From assembly GCA_017165825.1 (NCBI GenBank), contig CM029376.1:18814258-18878257 (forward strand): a stretch of DNA of 64,000 bases. The letters are read 5' to 3'. Source of the stretch: Hepsetus odoe (taxonomy: Eukaryota > Chordata > Actinopteri > Characiformes > Hepsetidae). Within the stretch, counting starts at the first letter, position 1. The number at the start of each line of letters is the position of its first letter. The notes beneath the pieces were generated by a model that ran no database searches, was not told the origin of the DNA, and saw only the letters and a list, made by a program, of their open reading frames with translations. This document shows, piece after piece, positions 48,246 to 61,306 of the stretch. The position numbers were made by a program, and so were the translations under genes.

Positions 48246-50469
48246 CTTTTATTACGTTCTTGTTGATACACTTTAAATGTTTAAGAATCTTTAAAAAAAA
48301 CTATGCATTACCAGGTTGGAAACGCTGGGAATTAAATCATTCTTTCTAACCTTCGGAAAAATGACATGTAAAATAAGGGGTATTAATTTGAATAATACAT
48401 GTGAATTGCACTCTCCTAGAAAAATGTAGAACTTGAATTGTTCACAGTGGTGTTGATAGGAGCTACATATCTGCAGAACCTCTGAAAGCTTCTGAACTGA
48501 AAGCTGTCGGCTACAGATCTGAGACACTCTTTTGCCCTGAAAAATAATTTTGAAACGTATTCATGGCATATTGATAGTTAAATAAAGGGGCTGTGTTTGC
48601 TACCTATGGTTCCTTTCACCACGTTTAAGCAAGTTTCTCTCTAATAAATCATGGATTTGAATGAATTTGTTGAATCTTTAGAAATTTTAAAAACATCTAT
48701 GGATTTTTCTTTAATTACATTAAGTCTTCTAAGAACAGACATCCAGCACCTATCAAACCCAAAAACAGAAGTCTGTTACACACCATCGCTATTTAGAGGG
48801 TGCATTAAAAACTCAAAAGGCCTCAAAAAGGAATTAGTAGCAAAATATTAATGAATGAACAAAAGTGGTGAAAAGGAGATTTGAGTAAAGATATTTACAT
48901 TTAAATTTGAAAATACTCAAGAAAATACTTAGTAACTGTTACCAAGTACCCAAAACAAGTTACTCCCCTCTTTCAATAATGAATACACTAAGCACGTTAT
49001 TCCAACTGCATATTTACTTGGATCCACTGTTAGAGCAGCTGAATAAAACATCTGCTAGTTTGAAACTAATCTAGCAGGCAAACACGTCTAGGCTGTAATC
49101 AGTTAGTTACAGTTGTCTCATGTAAGGTCTTAATAACAATCAGATGTTGTCATTTTGTTTGTGCATGGCAATCATCTACATGGCAAATGCTACATTTCTG
49201 TGAGTAAAAGGCCACCTACAAAAGTCAAAACTGGAGCCTGTGTGATCAACTGTGCCTAATCATCCAGGCACTCAGCAAATGTGCGAAAAGAAGCCCTGGG
49301 GGAAGGTGGTGGATTTCAACATGTGACTGAATCTAAGCTGAAACCCGGTGTACAGTAGATAGGGAACGTCTGGCTGTAAGCTATGGAACAGTGCTTTAAC
49401 AGAAGGCAGAGGCAGACCCCTCACCAATCCCTTTTTTATGCTGGAAGACTGGCAAAGCAGCTCCTGCAGGCAGAGGGAAAAAACATTGGCTGGATATTGG
49501 AGATGGCAGGCGCTTCTCTCTGCTTCAGTGTGCAGAATGCTAAACAGGTAGCCCTGAAGTCACGAGTCAGAGGTGCAGCCCACATTGAAAAACAAGCCAG
49601 GCAAAACTAACCCGAAAAACCACGCTACTTGCGTTCATTGTGAAGGCAAACCAGGATACAGCTCAGCTCTCTAGAAATAGTGAGGGTTTTTGTGTGCACT
49701 GGTGTGTAATTGTTAGTGGCAGCCTTAAAACAGGAGCATTGGTTCCAGATGAGCCGAAAGCAGTGTTTTCCCTGGATGCTCATTAGTGCCGAGTTGTTGA
49801 CAGTAAGCATGGGAAGTCTAACCAAATTCAAGCATCAGAGAGTGACTCCCCTTTGGAGTTTATACGGGGACAAAGCCGGAGGGGCTTGCCAGGTTTTTAA
49901 CTCGGAGATTCTTTGCTGGATAATAGTGATCAATTTTATCTAATATGCTATTGTTTAGCCCATGTGTCCATCATTTTGGAAGTCTTATTTGAAATGCATA
50001 AATGCCACTTATGATAAACTTGGAAGGAGCCAGTCTAATGACTAGATAAAATAACTGCAAATGCCCCAATGCAACTGCAGTCACAGGAATAATTCCTCCA
50101 TAGCAACAGAGGTTGTCTAAAACCAGAGAACCCATCTCTGAACTCATGCCTCAGGTGTATTTTAGGCCTTCAGGGACTCACAGCGGTTAACGTTCCAGTT
50201 GAAAGGGATATTCTTTAAGAGAGGATAAGAATAATCTTATATTAGACTAAAAGCTAATTAAGCCAAGATAAAACATTCGGTTAAATCGGCACTCGGGGCA
50301 ATATCCCTTATGGATTTAAATAAGCAATCCCATAAAGCTCCCTTTCTTTACATTCTTAAGGAAAAAAGTACATGAACCAGATTCAAGCATGAGCAAAGTC
50401 TAGGGTTTTCACAGTGCCACAAACCCAAGCCTTTATTCTGTGACTCTCAGTTTTGATATCTGGACTGGA
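48246..50469. other. Unannotated DNA
   Basis: Unique AT-rich DNA without a supported gene or repeat. Frames at 49383-49610 and 49710-49943 show no domain. Confidence 0.45.
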
Positions 50470-50470
50470 A

Positions 50471-50506
50471 TAAAAAAATAAATAAATAAAAAAAAAATAA
50501 AAAACT
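50471..50506. repeat. A-rich (AAAT)n tract
   Basis: AAATAAATAAATAAA followed by further A runs. Confidence 0.85.
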
Positions 50507-50699
50507 TTTTAAGTAAACCATAAGCAGGGAAATCCAAAGGGCTCTGACAGAAGAGCGGTCAAACTAAATCAATTCTTTATTCATGATTTGAAAGCCTTGG
50601 TCGTTTTTACCACACTCCATATAGTTTCCTCTTATTTGGGTTGAAAAGTTGTCCAATGGAGTTAGAGACCCCCTCACGTCTCTTGCAAGCATAAAGTGA

Positions 50700-50945
50700 G
50701 TGCAAATGAGTGGCCAAAGATAAGGAGATATCTGATGAATCACACCAATTTACATAAAGATTAGGGCCTCTGCATATTGTAAATCATTAAAGGGTTTATG
50801 AATAGTTAATTGGGAATGGGTAGCTGCGGCAGGGCGTTAGAAATAATTGATGAGCTGGACTACTGATGGGACAAGATGCCTAATTAAGTTCGGAAACTGA
50901 TAAGGCCTGTGCTTTATTTATGGCTCCAGAACTATTTTTAAAGTA
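50700..50945. other. Candidate conserved enhancer-like element
   Basis: No repeat signature, but a dense set of developmental-type motifs: GATA sites AGATAAGG (50718-50725) and TGATAAGG (50898-50905); an octamer-like GTGCAAATGA near 50700; homeodomain words TTAATTGG, AATAATTGA and CTAATTAAG; and TTTATGG. No reading frame is convincing. It is the strongest such cluster I noticed, but conservation is not shown. Confidence 0.3.
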
Positions 50946-53900
50946 CAAACTTATGTTAAATTACTTTAATGGAAAAGTGTGAGAAAAGTGAGAAATGTGC
51001 TAAATGATTCATTTACAGAATGCACCGCGTTTTTTTTTTTTTTTTAAAGAAGACATGCCAGAAGAGGCAGTTTTGGTTACTCATAGAACTTTTTAAAAGG
51101 TGGTTCTTTAAAGAATTCAAGTTAAAATGTTTGTGCAGATTTATGCACCTAAAGCATTTTAACATGATAAGACTGATATGTTCAAACGCTGATTTGTGCA
51201 AACCCATCTAACCAATGAGAGAACAGGTTTTACTCTTTTGAAAGACTGGTGGTTCACTGGTGGTTTAGCTTGTGCTAAACAGGTCTTCAGTCTTGAGTCA
51301 GTCCCTGTGATGTGAGTCTGAGTCACTTAAAGTTTTATTTTTCAGCCCTAATTTCAAGATCCGTTTAAGAATTCGCACTTGAGAAATGACCTGTTATGAT
51401 TACTTATGAAAGACCATTTCTCAGATGTTCTGGAGAAGGATATGAGGACAGCCACTGTTGACTAGGAGATTATGTTTGTTCTCTCCATCTGTCAGACGAT
51501 TCACAGACTGACACTGAAGGAGTTTAAGAATGCCAGCTGCTGTCCCCCATCTTCCACATTTAATAAGGATTTCACAAAATGTCCATCCCACTCAGTTCCC
51601 CATAAAGGCCTTTGCCTGGAGAACAGATATTTGAACACCTTTTCCAGAGACAGTATAAACCATTGTGACCCACCTGACCAGTATCTCAAAGACGAACGCC
51701 ATTTCAATTTGTCTGTCATTGATATGATGGATGCAGAAGCAAAGTCTGAACTGTTTTTTTTCAGGAAAGAGGACTAGCTCTAGACTGATAAGAGCAGGCA
51801 TACGCCACACAAAAATACACAATAGCAAAAAAAAACTTGGAAAAAAAAATTCAAAAATGCTTTAAAGAAGTCAAATGTAACTCTTTCATTTCTGTTTATA
51901 GCAGCTGCAGCCTCCTCAACTCTGCCTTTTTCCTTTTTATCCACATCACAATCTTCTCAGCACCCTGGGGGTTTCAAGAAGCAGTTTTCACCTTGGCTTA
52001 TGTATTTCTTTTTTTGTTTACTACAAAGTAATAAAAATACCTACACTCAATTAGTCTTGCCTTTCTCCTCTCATCATCAAAGAGACCAGCAATCATAACT
52101 GAAGGTTTCACTACCACCTCCAGAGTTTTGGGAAGCAGAGGATAATTACTTTTTGAGTTTTTACCCATTTAATCCGCAGGAGTGGAAAGCGTGGTCGGAA
52201 CACATCATAATTTTTAATGATGTACTAAACCAACAAAGTGCTTCTGGGAGTGGCAAGAGTTACAATAATCAAATAATAATGACATTAGAACATATTTATG
52301 AGTGAGCTGTTATTTGGCACATTATACTACCTTCAAGTCAATTGAAGGAACTGGAGCCATGCTGGAGCTCAGCTATTGGATGGCAATAAAGGCTGAGATG
52401 AAGACTGTTCTCAAAACGTTGCTGAGCTACAAACAGCTGATAGGAACAAAGGAACCAATAATCGATGTCCAGGAGACATCTAGTGCTTAAAACTACCAAG
52501 GAAATGTGTTCTGCTATCCTTTACCTTGAGTCTAAGCAATGGCCATTTACTTCATGATTGTCTGGAAAACTAAGCAATATAGAAAAATCCAATATAAGAT
52601 TTTTATGAAACTTCTACATAATACATGGCACTGTTGATGGTGTGAGACACTAAACTGACATGCATATTGACTGCCTAATCCCTTTGGAATCTGTGCAATC
52701 ATAAAACTGTTTCTCTAATCCTGCTGCTAAATTGCCTCTCAGATGTTATTACATGGTAAGATCTATCACAGAAAATATGAAACCAACAAAGTGCTGCAAC
52801 AGCTAGAGGGCTATTTAGGCTTGTTTCTTCAGAACATGAATAGATGGATGCTGATAGCCCGAGCTGGGTGGAGCAGTAATGTACTGGATATTATGTTCAT
52901 AGCAATGCTTTCGTGTAGGCTGTTATTTTAGGTTTGTGATCCCATTGGTTTGCATATAAGCAACAATAGCATGTTGTGAAATAAACAGCACTTGAGGCGA
53001 TGAACTGTTTTACACAGTGACCTAGAAGTAGTGGAAAAGCTGGCTGTCGTTTTATTGAAGCAGGGCTGAGTAAGCAAGCAAGTGCCGCCTGTTCTATTCA
53101 AGGGGGAAGAGTCATACTTGAAAGCCCAGGAAAGGTCACTGATTAGCTGCACAGGTTTGAAATTGAGGTTCTGGCAGCTTGAGTCTGCAAGGCAGCTTCA
53201 CATTTCAGACATGAAATTGGGTTGCGTTGTAAAGCGCATGGCTCCCAACTGCAGAGATAGAATCAGACAAGGGTAAAACCAACACCCTGGCTGTCCGGTC
53301 TGGGCACAATTAAAGCAGACAGATGGTGAACGGTCACTTCACTGATTGGCTAAGGCTCTTCAAGGTCACCTCCTGTATGGCTGCAAGTTGCCATGACCTG
53401 TGTATGACAGGGTACTGATATGCAATGGAAGTGATTATTTTTGCCCCCTGCGTTCTGGAGGGTCACTGCAAGAGCAACACAATCTGTCTGAGAAGTGGAT
53501 CAGAGATGCATGTATGGTAGAGACTTTAGAGTCAGGTTTGTTGATTTTAACTTTAATTTGAGTTAACTGCTGCTAATGACATTTGGCTAGGGGAGCAATT
53601 TTTTACTGACATGAACAGAACTCTCAGACTCACTTCAACTTAGCATTAATAGTGCCTTCACGGAGACTATATTAGTTTAATGTATTAATAAACTTGAAAT
53701 GGGGTTCTTCAGGGATCTATAGTGCATCTATAGTGCATATGAAGCAATTGGCCTTCGGTGTTGTCTGGAATGAAACTCTTCATATAGAATAATGGTCCCT
53801 CAAAGAACAATTTAAATAGTTTTGGTCACTTATGTTCTTCTGCAAGCTGGAGATGCTGTTTCTCACTACTGGCCTTAGATGTTAAATGCCCTGCACGGTT

Positions 53901-54110
53901 TAGAGTTTTTCTTGCTCTCAGCACATCAGCTAATGAGCTAATTAGCCCCTCTCTAAATTAAGATGGATACGTTAGAGGACAGAAGGGCCTAAATGTGTAG
54001 GGAAATGGATCTAGGGTTGAAAAACAATTCTAAGTCAGGCATTCGTCACTGTCCATAATTCTAACCCAGTTTCCTCCTTTGTCTTTTTCAAAGCCCCATT
54101 TTGGAAAAAA
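50946..54110. other. Unannotated DNA
   Basis: A 101-codon plus frame at 51472-51777 has no domain or splice context. A poly-T run lies at 51030-51046. GGTTCTTTAAAGAATTC near 51101 recalls a teleost MITE terminus only weakly. Otherwise nothing supported. Confidence 0.45.
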
Positions 54111-54113
54111 AAA

Positions 54114-54190
54114 AGAATGTCAGGAATGCTGCAGCCAGAGTTCTAGCAAATCTGGCATTATTGCACTGGCTGTCTGTTTCTTCTAGAACT
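54114..54190 (+). pseudogene. LINE reverse-transcriptase fragment
   Basis: Translation of about 54116-54190 reads NVRNAAARVLANLALLHWLS followed by VSSRTD. The order NAAARVL then LHWLPV then R-(I/T)-D is a well-known stretch just after the RT catalytic core in fish L2/CR1-like LINEs. About a dozen residues are missing between VL and LALLHWL. The copy is broken off on the right by SINE-B at 54191. Confidence 0.6.
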
Positions 54191-54396
54191 GATTTACATT
54201 TACAGCATTTAGCAGACGCTCTTATCCAGAGCGACTTACAAGCCCTAATTACAGGGACAGTCCCCCTGGAGCAATTCAGGGTTAAGGGTCTTGCTCAGGG
54301 ACCCAGTGGTGGTAGTGCCAGAGGTGGGATTCGAACCTGGGACTTCTTGAACCATAGGTCCATAGGCAAGTATCCTACCACTAGACCACTGCCACC
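54191..54396 (-). repeat. SINE-B copy abutting LINE fragment
   Basis: Plus strand: TTTACATTTACAGCATTTAG, GACGCTCTTATCCAGAGCGA, the B-box complement GGATTCGAACC and the A-box complement CCTACCACTAGACCACTGCC. It is full length in body. No convincing target duplication was found. The 99-codon frame at 54101-54400 combines the LINE scrap and this SINE and is not a gene. Confidence 0.9.
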
Positions 54397-56160
54397 CTAA
54401 CACAAAACACTCAATCAAGCATCTACCCCTTTGTATCTGTTAAAAGCATTATTTTCAGTTATAGTAGTAGCAATAATAGTAGTATAACAGTAGTATACGT
54501 CAAATAACTGTTTGTGGAACTATACAGAACCATTTGGGGTGCAGAGCTACTTTTCCGCAGCGTTCCATTGGCATCAATATAGTGCCCAACGTGTCTTGAA
54601 GAGCTTAATTCGAAAGGACATGAGCAAAATAAAAGCAAAGCACCAGTAAAACTGAAGGACCATATTTAGTGAGAGTAAGAAACAATTCATTCCTCTAGAT
54701 TTCTACATTTAAGAGAAGTATTTAATGGTATTATAAACCAACACTATATAATTCAAGCACTGATCAAAGGCTGGTTGCAGGAGGCTTATGTTCTAACAAA
54801 TGTATACCTGATCCAGGAGAAAATTCATGAAAAATGTGTGGCAGTTCTGACAGATGGAGGGCCTAAAAAATAAAGATACACCAGCAGTACTCAGAGGGGA
54901 TGCTGGTGTCAATGTGTGGGGAGAGTAGAATAAATCTCTCTGATCTATCAAACTAGTCTGAATAGGAAATAGTGGGTGGTTGGATGACTTCCGTGATTTG
55001 AAATAAGGGGCAATTATGGGATATTTTCCTTCAGATGTGTGAAATGCATCTTCAAGGGAGAGCATTTTTCAAGGAGGAATGGATTGAGAAAAAAAGGATG
55101 AGAACTTTTGAAAATTGTGGAGATATAAACACTGAGTGGGCTTGCTCACAAAGTATCTGATGATCTAAATGAGTCAAAAGGAATCCACTCAATTTATCAG
55201 CACAGAATGAAAGCAGTGATGAACAGCAAAAACTCTAAAAAATGTACTTGTCTGCGCTAAATTGACAATGGAGAGTGCAGTGTAAATGTGATGTGTGGGC
55301 TGGGGGTTGGGGGGATTATGGTGGATTTCTCAATTGAAGGTTTTATCTTAAAGCTCTTTTGTATGCTTCTCTTCATGCTTGAGTTCCATGTTTTCTGTGG
55401 TTTTGTTTATAAGTGAGCCAGACCAAAAGCTCTTGAAGCAAAAAAAGAAAAACCCTTTTCTCAAGCTGAAGAAATGGCAGAAGGTTCCATGTAGTATAAC
55501 CACTTAGGGGCTGTAATACCTTTCAGAGGGCGGACAAGTCAAGCCTATTAATAGAGAGGTGAGGAAGCAGTGAGCCAAACATGCTCAATTGTTTTCTGCC
55601 TTCATTTCCCCCAAACACCCAAGGCGGGGGCAAAAATTCAGTGCAAGGGTTGGGCCAACAGGTCCGGTAATAAAAGTCTCTTTGCCATGGTGTCCTGGGA
55701 ATCCTGCACATGCTCAGGCCCTTCAGCACTGGTGTTAGGACTGTCTCAGAGGCAGGTACAAACCTGGTGCAATGACCCTTTGTTCTAGCCTGCTCTTATC
55801 ACTCTTGGTTACTCTTGACACCACCAGGCCCCCCAAGCAGATCGTAGCAGCAACCAAAATAGAACTTATCTCACTACTGTGCTCCAGGATCATATATACT
55901 AGTGACTGTGACTAGTATATTTGTACTCAAACACAATGAATGCAAAGGCATTTTATTTAAAATCATCTACAATGTCAAGAAACAGAGCTTTGTGATTAAA
56001 ACATTAAAGCAATAAACATTTTACTAAAGGTTAAAAATACACGAGCATGAGAGTCATAGTACAGAAGCTTTTTATTCAGACTAAAATGTTCGGGGATGTT
56101 GTTTAATGAAGAATTTTGTTCAAGAGATATTTAAACTTCATTTTAGATCTTTTGTTTGTT
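54397..56160. other. Unannotated DNA
   Basis: AT-rich with no supported gene. Overlapping frames at 55523-55788 on both strands lack motifs. Confidence 0.45.
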
Positions 56161-56179
56161 TGTTGTTTGTTTTATCTTT

Positions 56180-57470
56180 ATTTAAAGAGGCGTTTTCTTC
56201 TCCCTGGTCCTACCCTGTCAGGCTTTATGATGAACCAGTTTGGGTCAGTTGCTAACAGATGATATAGTCCATGCAGAGATTTTATAAGGTTTGGACATGA
56301 TGCAACATGATGCAGTGTATTGGGTATTGCTGCGAACCGGTAGAAAATTCTGAGCTTATAGTCGGATGTTGTGGTCCGCTTCATGCTGCCAAAACATATC
56401 TGATGCGTCAAGACATGCCCTCCACGATGGATATGGTAATGCATGTTTGCTGTATAATGTCTGCCACCAAGATGTTAGCGTGAGATCCTTTATGTCCTCT
56501 GAAATGTGAGGAGGGGCCTCCATGGAATGGATTTTTTGTCCATCGCATCCCAGAGATTCTCAAATGGATTAAGATCTGAAGAGTTTGGAGGTCATTGCTT
56601 GACCATTCCTGAATCATTTATAAGTGTGGCAGGGTGAATTATCTTGCTAAAGGAATGCACTTGGTCTGTAACAATGTTTAGGTAAGTAGTACATGTCAAA
56701 GTATCATACGTGTGAATGCCACAACCCAAGGATTGCCAGCAGATCATTGCCCAGAATATCACCCTATCTCTGCTGGGTTGCCTTCTTTCCACAGTGCAAC
56801 CTGGCGGCATCTCATTCCCAGGCATATAAAGCAAATGGACCTGGCCGTCCACATGATGTAAAAGAATACATGATTCATTAAACCACACCACCTTCTTTCA
56901 TTGGTCCTCAGTCCTGGAGTGACACTGAAGTGCTCTTGGTGGGCACTTTCAGCAGTGGAAAGGGTTCTGTGGTAGAAAGGTTCCAAGCTCTAATCAGTCT
57001 GCAGTTATGCAGCCACATAGGCAACAAGCTCCAGTGCACTCTGTTCTGGCAGCTTTGAACTTCTTCAGTAATTTGCACTACAGTACCTCTTCTGTGTGTT
57101 ATGACTAGGCAGACTAGCCTTCTACTCCCACACGCATTAATGACCCTTGGGTACCCATGACCCTGTTGCCAGTTTATCAACTGTTCTTCCTCGGGCCACA
57201 TGTGGTTGACATTAACCACTGCATAAGAGCAACACTCCGCAAGACCAGACATTCTAAAGATGCCCTGAACCATTAGCCATTTGGCACTTGTCAAAGTTGC
57301 CCAGACTTTTACTTTTGGCAATTTTCCCTGCTGACAAAACATCAACTTCAATAAGTGACTGTTAACATGTTTCTTAATTATCCCACTCCTTGATACATGC
57401 CACTAAAACTAGATCAGTGTTATTCTCTTCACCTGCAAGTGGCTTTACTATTATGGCAGACTGGTACATA
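56180..57470 (-). mobile_element. Tc1-like transposon, decayed
   Basis: The transposase remnant spans most of the element on the minus strand. The right end retains GATCAGTGTTATTCTCTTCA and TTACTATTATGGCAGACTGG, typical of sequence near a fish Tc1 terminus. The exact ends and the TA target duplication could not be set. The family differs from the Tc1 remnant at 11.2 kb. Confidence 0.75.
56440..57280 (-). pseudogene. Tc1 transposase pseudogene (DDE)
   Basis: Pieces appear in order on the minus strand but in different frames. The N-terminal helix-turn-helix part (RLVCLVITHRRGTVVQITEE, then VHWSLL) lies near 57130-57020. Next comes WFNESCILLHHVDGQVH, near 56885-56835, where the usual first catalytic Asp of the W-x-DES motif is Asn. 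PPGCTVERRQ, VIFWAM and YLNIVTDQVH follow. The second catalytic Asp survives in DNSPCHT (codon at 56641-56643), then a stop. SSDLNPFENLWDAMD keeps the catalytic Glu (56559-56561), but the Asp-Glu distance is about 27 codons, not the usual 34, so sequence is missing. Several frameshifts and a lost Asp mean it is inactive. Confidence 0.85.
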
Positions 57471-57545
57471 TTATACTGTTAACACTGTTACTGGCCCACA
57501 AACAAGAGAAGGTTTAAGGCTATTTTCTTTTTTAGGAATTTAATA

Positions 57546-57985
57546 TTCAATTCAATTCAATTCAATTTATTCTTGCATAGCGCCTTTCACAACAGAGTTT
57601 CCCCAAGGCACTTTACATAGATGGTAGACAGGTTATAGTACTAGAAGTTAAAGGCAGACGACTACGGAGGAGAGGAACCAAAAACTCCACTGTGTGGAGA
57701 AAAAAAACCTCTGAGGGTTCAAGGTCGACTGGCTGCCCAACCCCCTTGGGTATACTAGCAGTACAAAGTTAGTTGGGGTTTAACCCCAGGATCAGTACAG
57801 AGTCCTAAGCTGCTTCCCAGGCTCAGCAAGTCGGCGCGGCCCCAGGTAACGGTGAGCCGCCAGGTTCCCTTTGCGCATCAGATGCACAGCACAGACCAGT
57901 TGGTAGTTTGGTGTTGGACTCAGGTGATGACCACAGCGGGCCCCCCCGGACATGTGGGGAGAGAAATGAAATGGGGATGGTCAGT
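57546..57985 (-). repeat. Dispersed teleost repeat (type D) with (TTCAA)n end
   Basis: It begins with four TTCAA units, then TATTCTTGCATAGCGCCTTT, CCCCAAGGCACTTTACATAG, GAGAGGAACCAAAAACTCCA, CCTCTGAGGGTTCAAGGTCG and GCAGATGCACAGC-like text. The AGCGCCTTTCACAA...GGCACTTTACA opening is very common in fish genomes, and I associate it with a LINE 3' region, without certainty. The simple-repeat end at the left suggests minus-strand orientation. The right end is approximate. Confidence 0.65.
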
Positions 57986-60900
57986 AATGAACAGGATCCA
58001 GTAGTGACAGACACAGAAATGAAACAATACAGTGCGATGGCATGCACAATATGCAAATATAATGCTTCAAACTACAAGTACTTATATAAGGGCCTGCACT
58101 TGACCTATGTTAATGCACTGCCCACAGATGTGTTCATTCATAGCTGCTGCTCTAAGTTTACACAAGCTTTGCACAAGTTAGCCAAGATTCCTTTCGACCT
58201 AACGAGAAACACAAAGCCCAGTATTTCACATGTCTTGTGTTTTGTCTTTTTTTCTCATTTCACTGCTGTACATATTGCAAGGAATTCTGGGATGGTTACA
58301 TTTTACAGTAACTTACAGTAAATTATACAGTAAAATCTAAAGAATGTGCATCAGATAAGAGAAGTCATAACTACATATGCTTATGTTGCTTTATAATGGA
58401 AGACATGTTACTATGCTAATGTTAACTAACATGACAACCACAAGCAATCTTTCTTAACTGAGACATAGAAAATTAAAAATGATTCCAATTTGTTATGGAT
58501 TCTAAATGTCCACATTTGGGCAATTTACATTTTTGTACTAGTCTCATTAATTTGAACATGAAATAAATAAGTTTGCTATGAATGATGATAACTGTGGACA
58601 GAGCATGACTCTAATTGTTTGTTACCAAATATTGTATATTAGTTAGGGAATAACAAGCGTAACATTGTGTTCATTTTTTAAAAAGCACTAGTCACTGAAT
58701 ACTGCTCCTGCAATTAAGACTTAAGGACTTGAGCATCAAAGAAGCAGAAAAAGAGAGATGTTCTATATATTTCAAAGTGTTCCCAAGGTGGTAGACTGAA
58801 ATATCTCATCATGGATGAGCATAAAGGCGAATTAAAAAAGACTGTATTGAAAACCAACATGACCTAAGGTTTAAACAGAGCTGCTACTGCACGACTGCAC
58901 TGAAACACTAGTGCTGAGTGATTTGGAATAACACTGTGGTTAGCTCTCAGGGATGTTGAAAACAAAGCTAGAGTACAAATTCCCCAAAGACCACAGCAGA
59001 TGTTCAGACCTCCCAATGTCTGAGTTTCACTCCTTTCCTGTTTCTTTTGAAAGGCCCGTCTGGGGAAAAGTATGAGAAACAGAGAATAAAGAAAAAACAA
59101 GAAAATAGGTCTGCGCTTTCAGTGAACATGAACCAAATGTTTCTAAACTGTGAAAACCCACTATATTAGGATGGAAGGTAATCTCAAGTGAAAGTCTCTT
59201 CAAATGTTGAAAATGTCAGTGAAGTAGAAATATCTTGAAAGAAATTCCATTCGCCACTTCCTGCAAATAATCATCCCCTAAAAGCATGCAAACTCATAAA
59301 CTCAATGCAAGAAATCCAATTTGAGTTGAGGCAGGTATTTATTCAGATAGAGCCTCCTGAGGGAAAACTGCTAGAAAGAAAGAGTCACTGACAAAATCAG
59401 GATTCGCTAGAGAGGGTTGAAACAGATGCTGGGAGAGTAGACCAATTTAGAAAGCGAACCTGAAAGCTAATGCATACTTTGCAAGAGGTTGGCCACTTTG
59501 GAGACAAGAGGGAGCACTTTACACACAAGTAGATGCATTTGTTAGTTCTCGTCCATTTGAAGTGTTTGAATTAGATCTGATTCAGTTTGACAAAATACTG
59601 GTGCTGCTGTCTTACTGAAACATGCTGCAGATTTACCTTGCAAAGTATTACACACATTGGGGAATCGATAGTGGGGTGTGGCTTAAGACCAATGTGCATT
59701 ATTCATACAAATCTATTTGACTGTTCTTGGACCGGTAAAATATCCCCACAGCATCGTTTATCTGGAACTGTGATTGGCCAAAATACACTTTATGCATAGC
59801 AGTAAAAAATAAAAACAAATGTTATATTTCTTATATGAAATCATGTCTTTCTTAAGTCTTAATATTTATATGATAGCCATGATAGTACAGCTGACAAACC
59901 ATTTGATTAAATCTGACACATTTACTGCATGAAATCATGGCAACTTGTTTAATAATCAAGTAAAGTAGAGTAAAAGTAAGGTTAGTGGGCTCTCTGGAAG
60001 ACGGCAGCCTTTTGCAATTGTGCTGTTGTGATTGTGATGAGTAGTTATAGCTGTAGTTATATTATGCAACCCTAGTTAGAATACACACTATTGTGTATTG
60101 TTGTGGAATATTTCTCCAGGCTTTCTGAAGTACAAAGTCTTTGGTCATATTTTCAGTCCAGTCCCTGTACCTGACCAGTTTCAGAGAATTGTTGTTGTTT
60201 GTTAAGCTACACATTAACCATAAATGAACAGTACACAGTACACAGTACCACATAAATGAAGTAGAACAAAGCCATCTATAAAGCAGTGAAGAAACAAGTG
60301 CAGATAATTACAGATGATCAGGCTGGTGATTAGTAACTGGTAACCTTTATCTTTACACCGAGTGTCTTAAGGCACTTTACAGCCTGACACAGTAAAACCT
60401 TTGTTCCTTTTTCTTTACCCTCCTGAATATGCCAAAGATAAGAGTCTGACAGGAAGAAAACAAATGATTCCCTTACAAAATAAAAGAAATGAGTGGTGGC
60501 TCAAAATTATAGTGTCCTCTCATTAGGCCTTTCTGCACCCTACCCCCCCTTCAGTGTAAGTTAAACACCAACTTCTAAGAGCATCTGTGTGTATGTGCAA
60601 ACACAGTCACAGTGTAATTCTCCTGTGAACAAGCTTCTCCATTAAATAATGCAATGTCAAGCTTCACACAAAAGGCACATTGAATAGCTACACTTTTGCA
60701 TAAGGATGTAAACAAAGCACAATCTTGAGACAGAGTAGATCAAAAATGTATCCATTAAAAGTTTTCTCATGCATAATCTGACCTACCCAGAAAAGGCTTT
60801 TAGTAGCAGTTCAATGGCAGCATTCTGTTTTTTTTTTTTTCACAGAAGACTTAATTATCACTTTGGCTCATATGTGACAGAAGCGTCCATGCAGCACAAC

Positions 60901-61306
60901 TCTGTCCCTAAACCCATCTGTACTCATTTTAAACACAGGTCCCAGAATGTCAGTAATGCTAATGAGGGAGCTGACTCTCAGCATGGAGCTGCAGAGATCG
61001 CCGGGACTGACCTCAGCATCAACACATCAGGTCTGTGATCTTGGCATTCTGGTACATGGCTAGAGTCAGCCATCTGTACAGCCACTAAACCATTAAAGCC
61101 TCTACTGCAGTCACTAATTATTACTCTCTCAATGCCAGACCCCCAACTGACCTCTCTCTTCAGCCACTTGAAGGAAGAAAATGGAAGAAATGCACACTCA
61201 AGACTTTGATTGGTCATTAAACTAGGCATTTAGATGATAGACATGTCAGACTTTCTGCACATGGTCATACACTCTAACTATTACCATAATGCTGAATTAT
61301 AGACTG
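57986..61306. other. Unannotated DNA
   Basis: Mostly unique AT-rich sequence. TTTTACAGTAACTTACAGTA near 58302 recalls a palindromic ACAGTAA teleost MITE, and CTTAAGGCACTTTACAG near 60366 a type-D-like scrap, both too short to call. The 137-codon plus frame at 57908-58321 starts inside repeat D and has no motif. Confidence 0.45.

Noticed and set aside
56178..56444. 88-codon minus frame next to the Tc1 remnant
   Set aside because: Its start overlaps the transposase in another frame and the rest has no recognisable domain, so a captured host gene is not supported.
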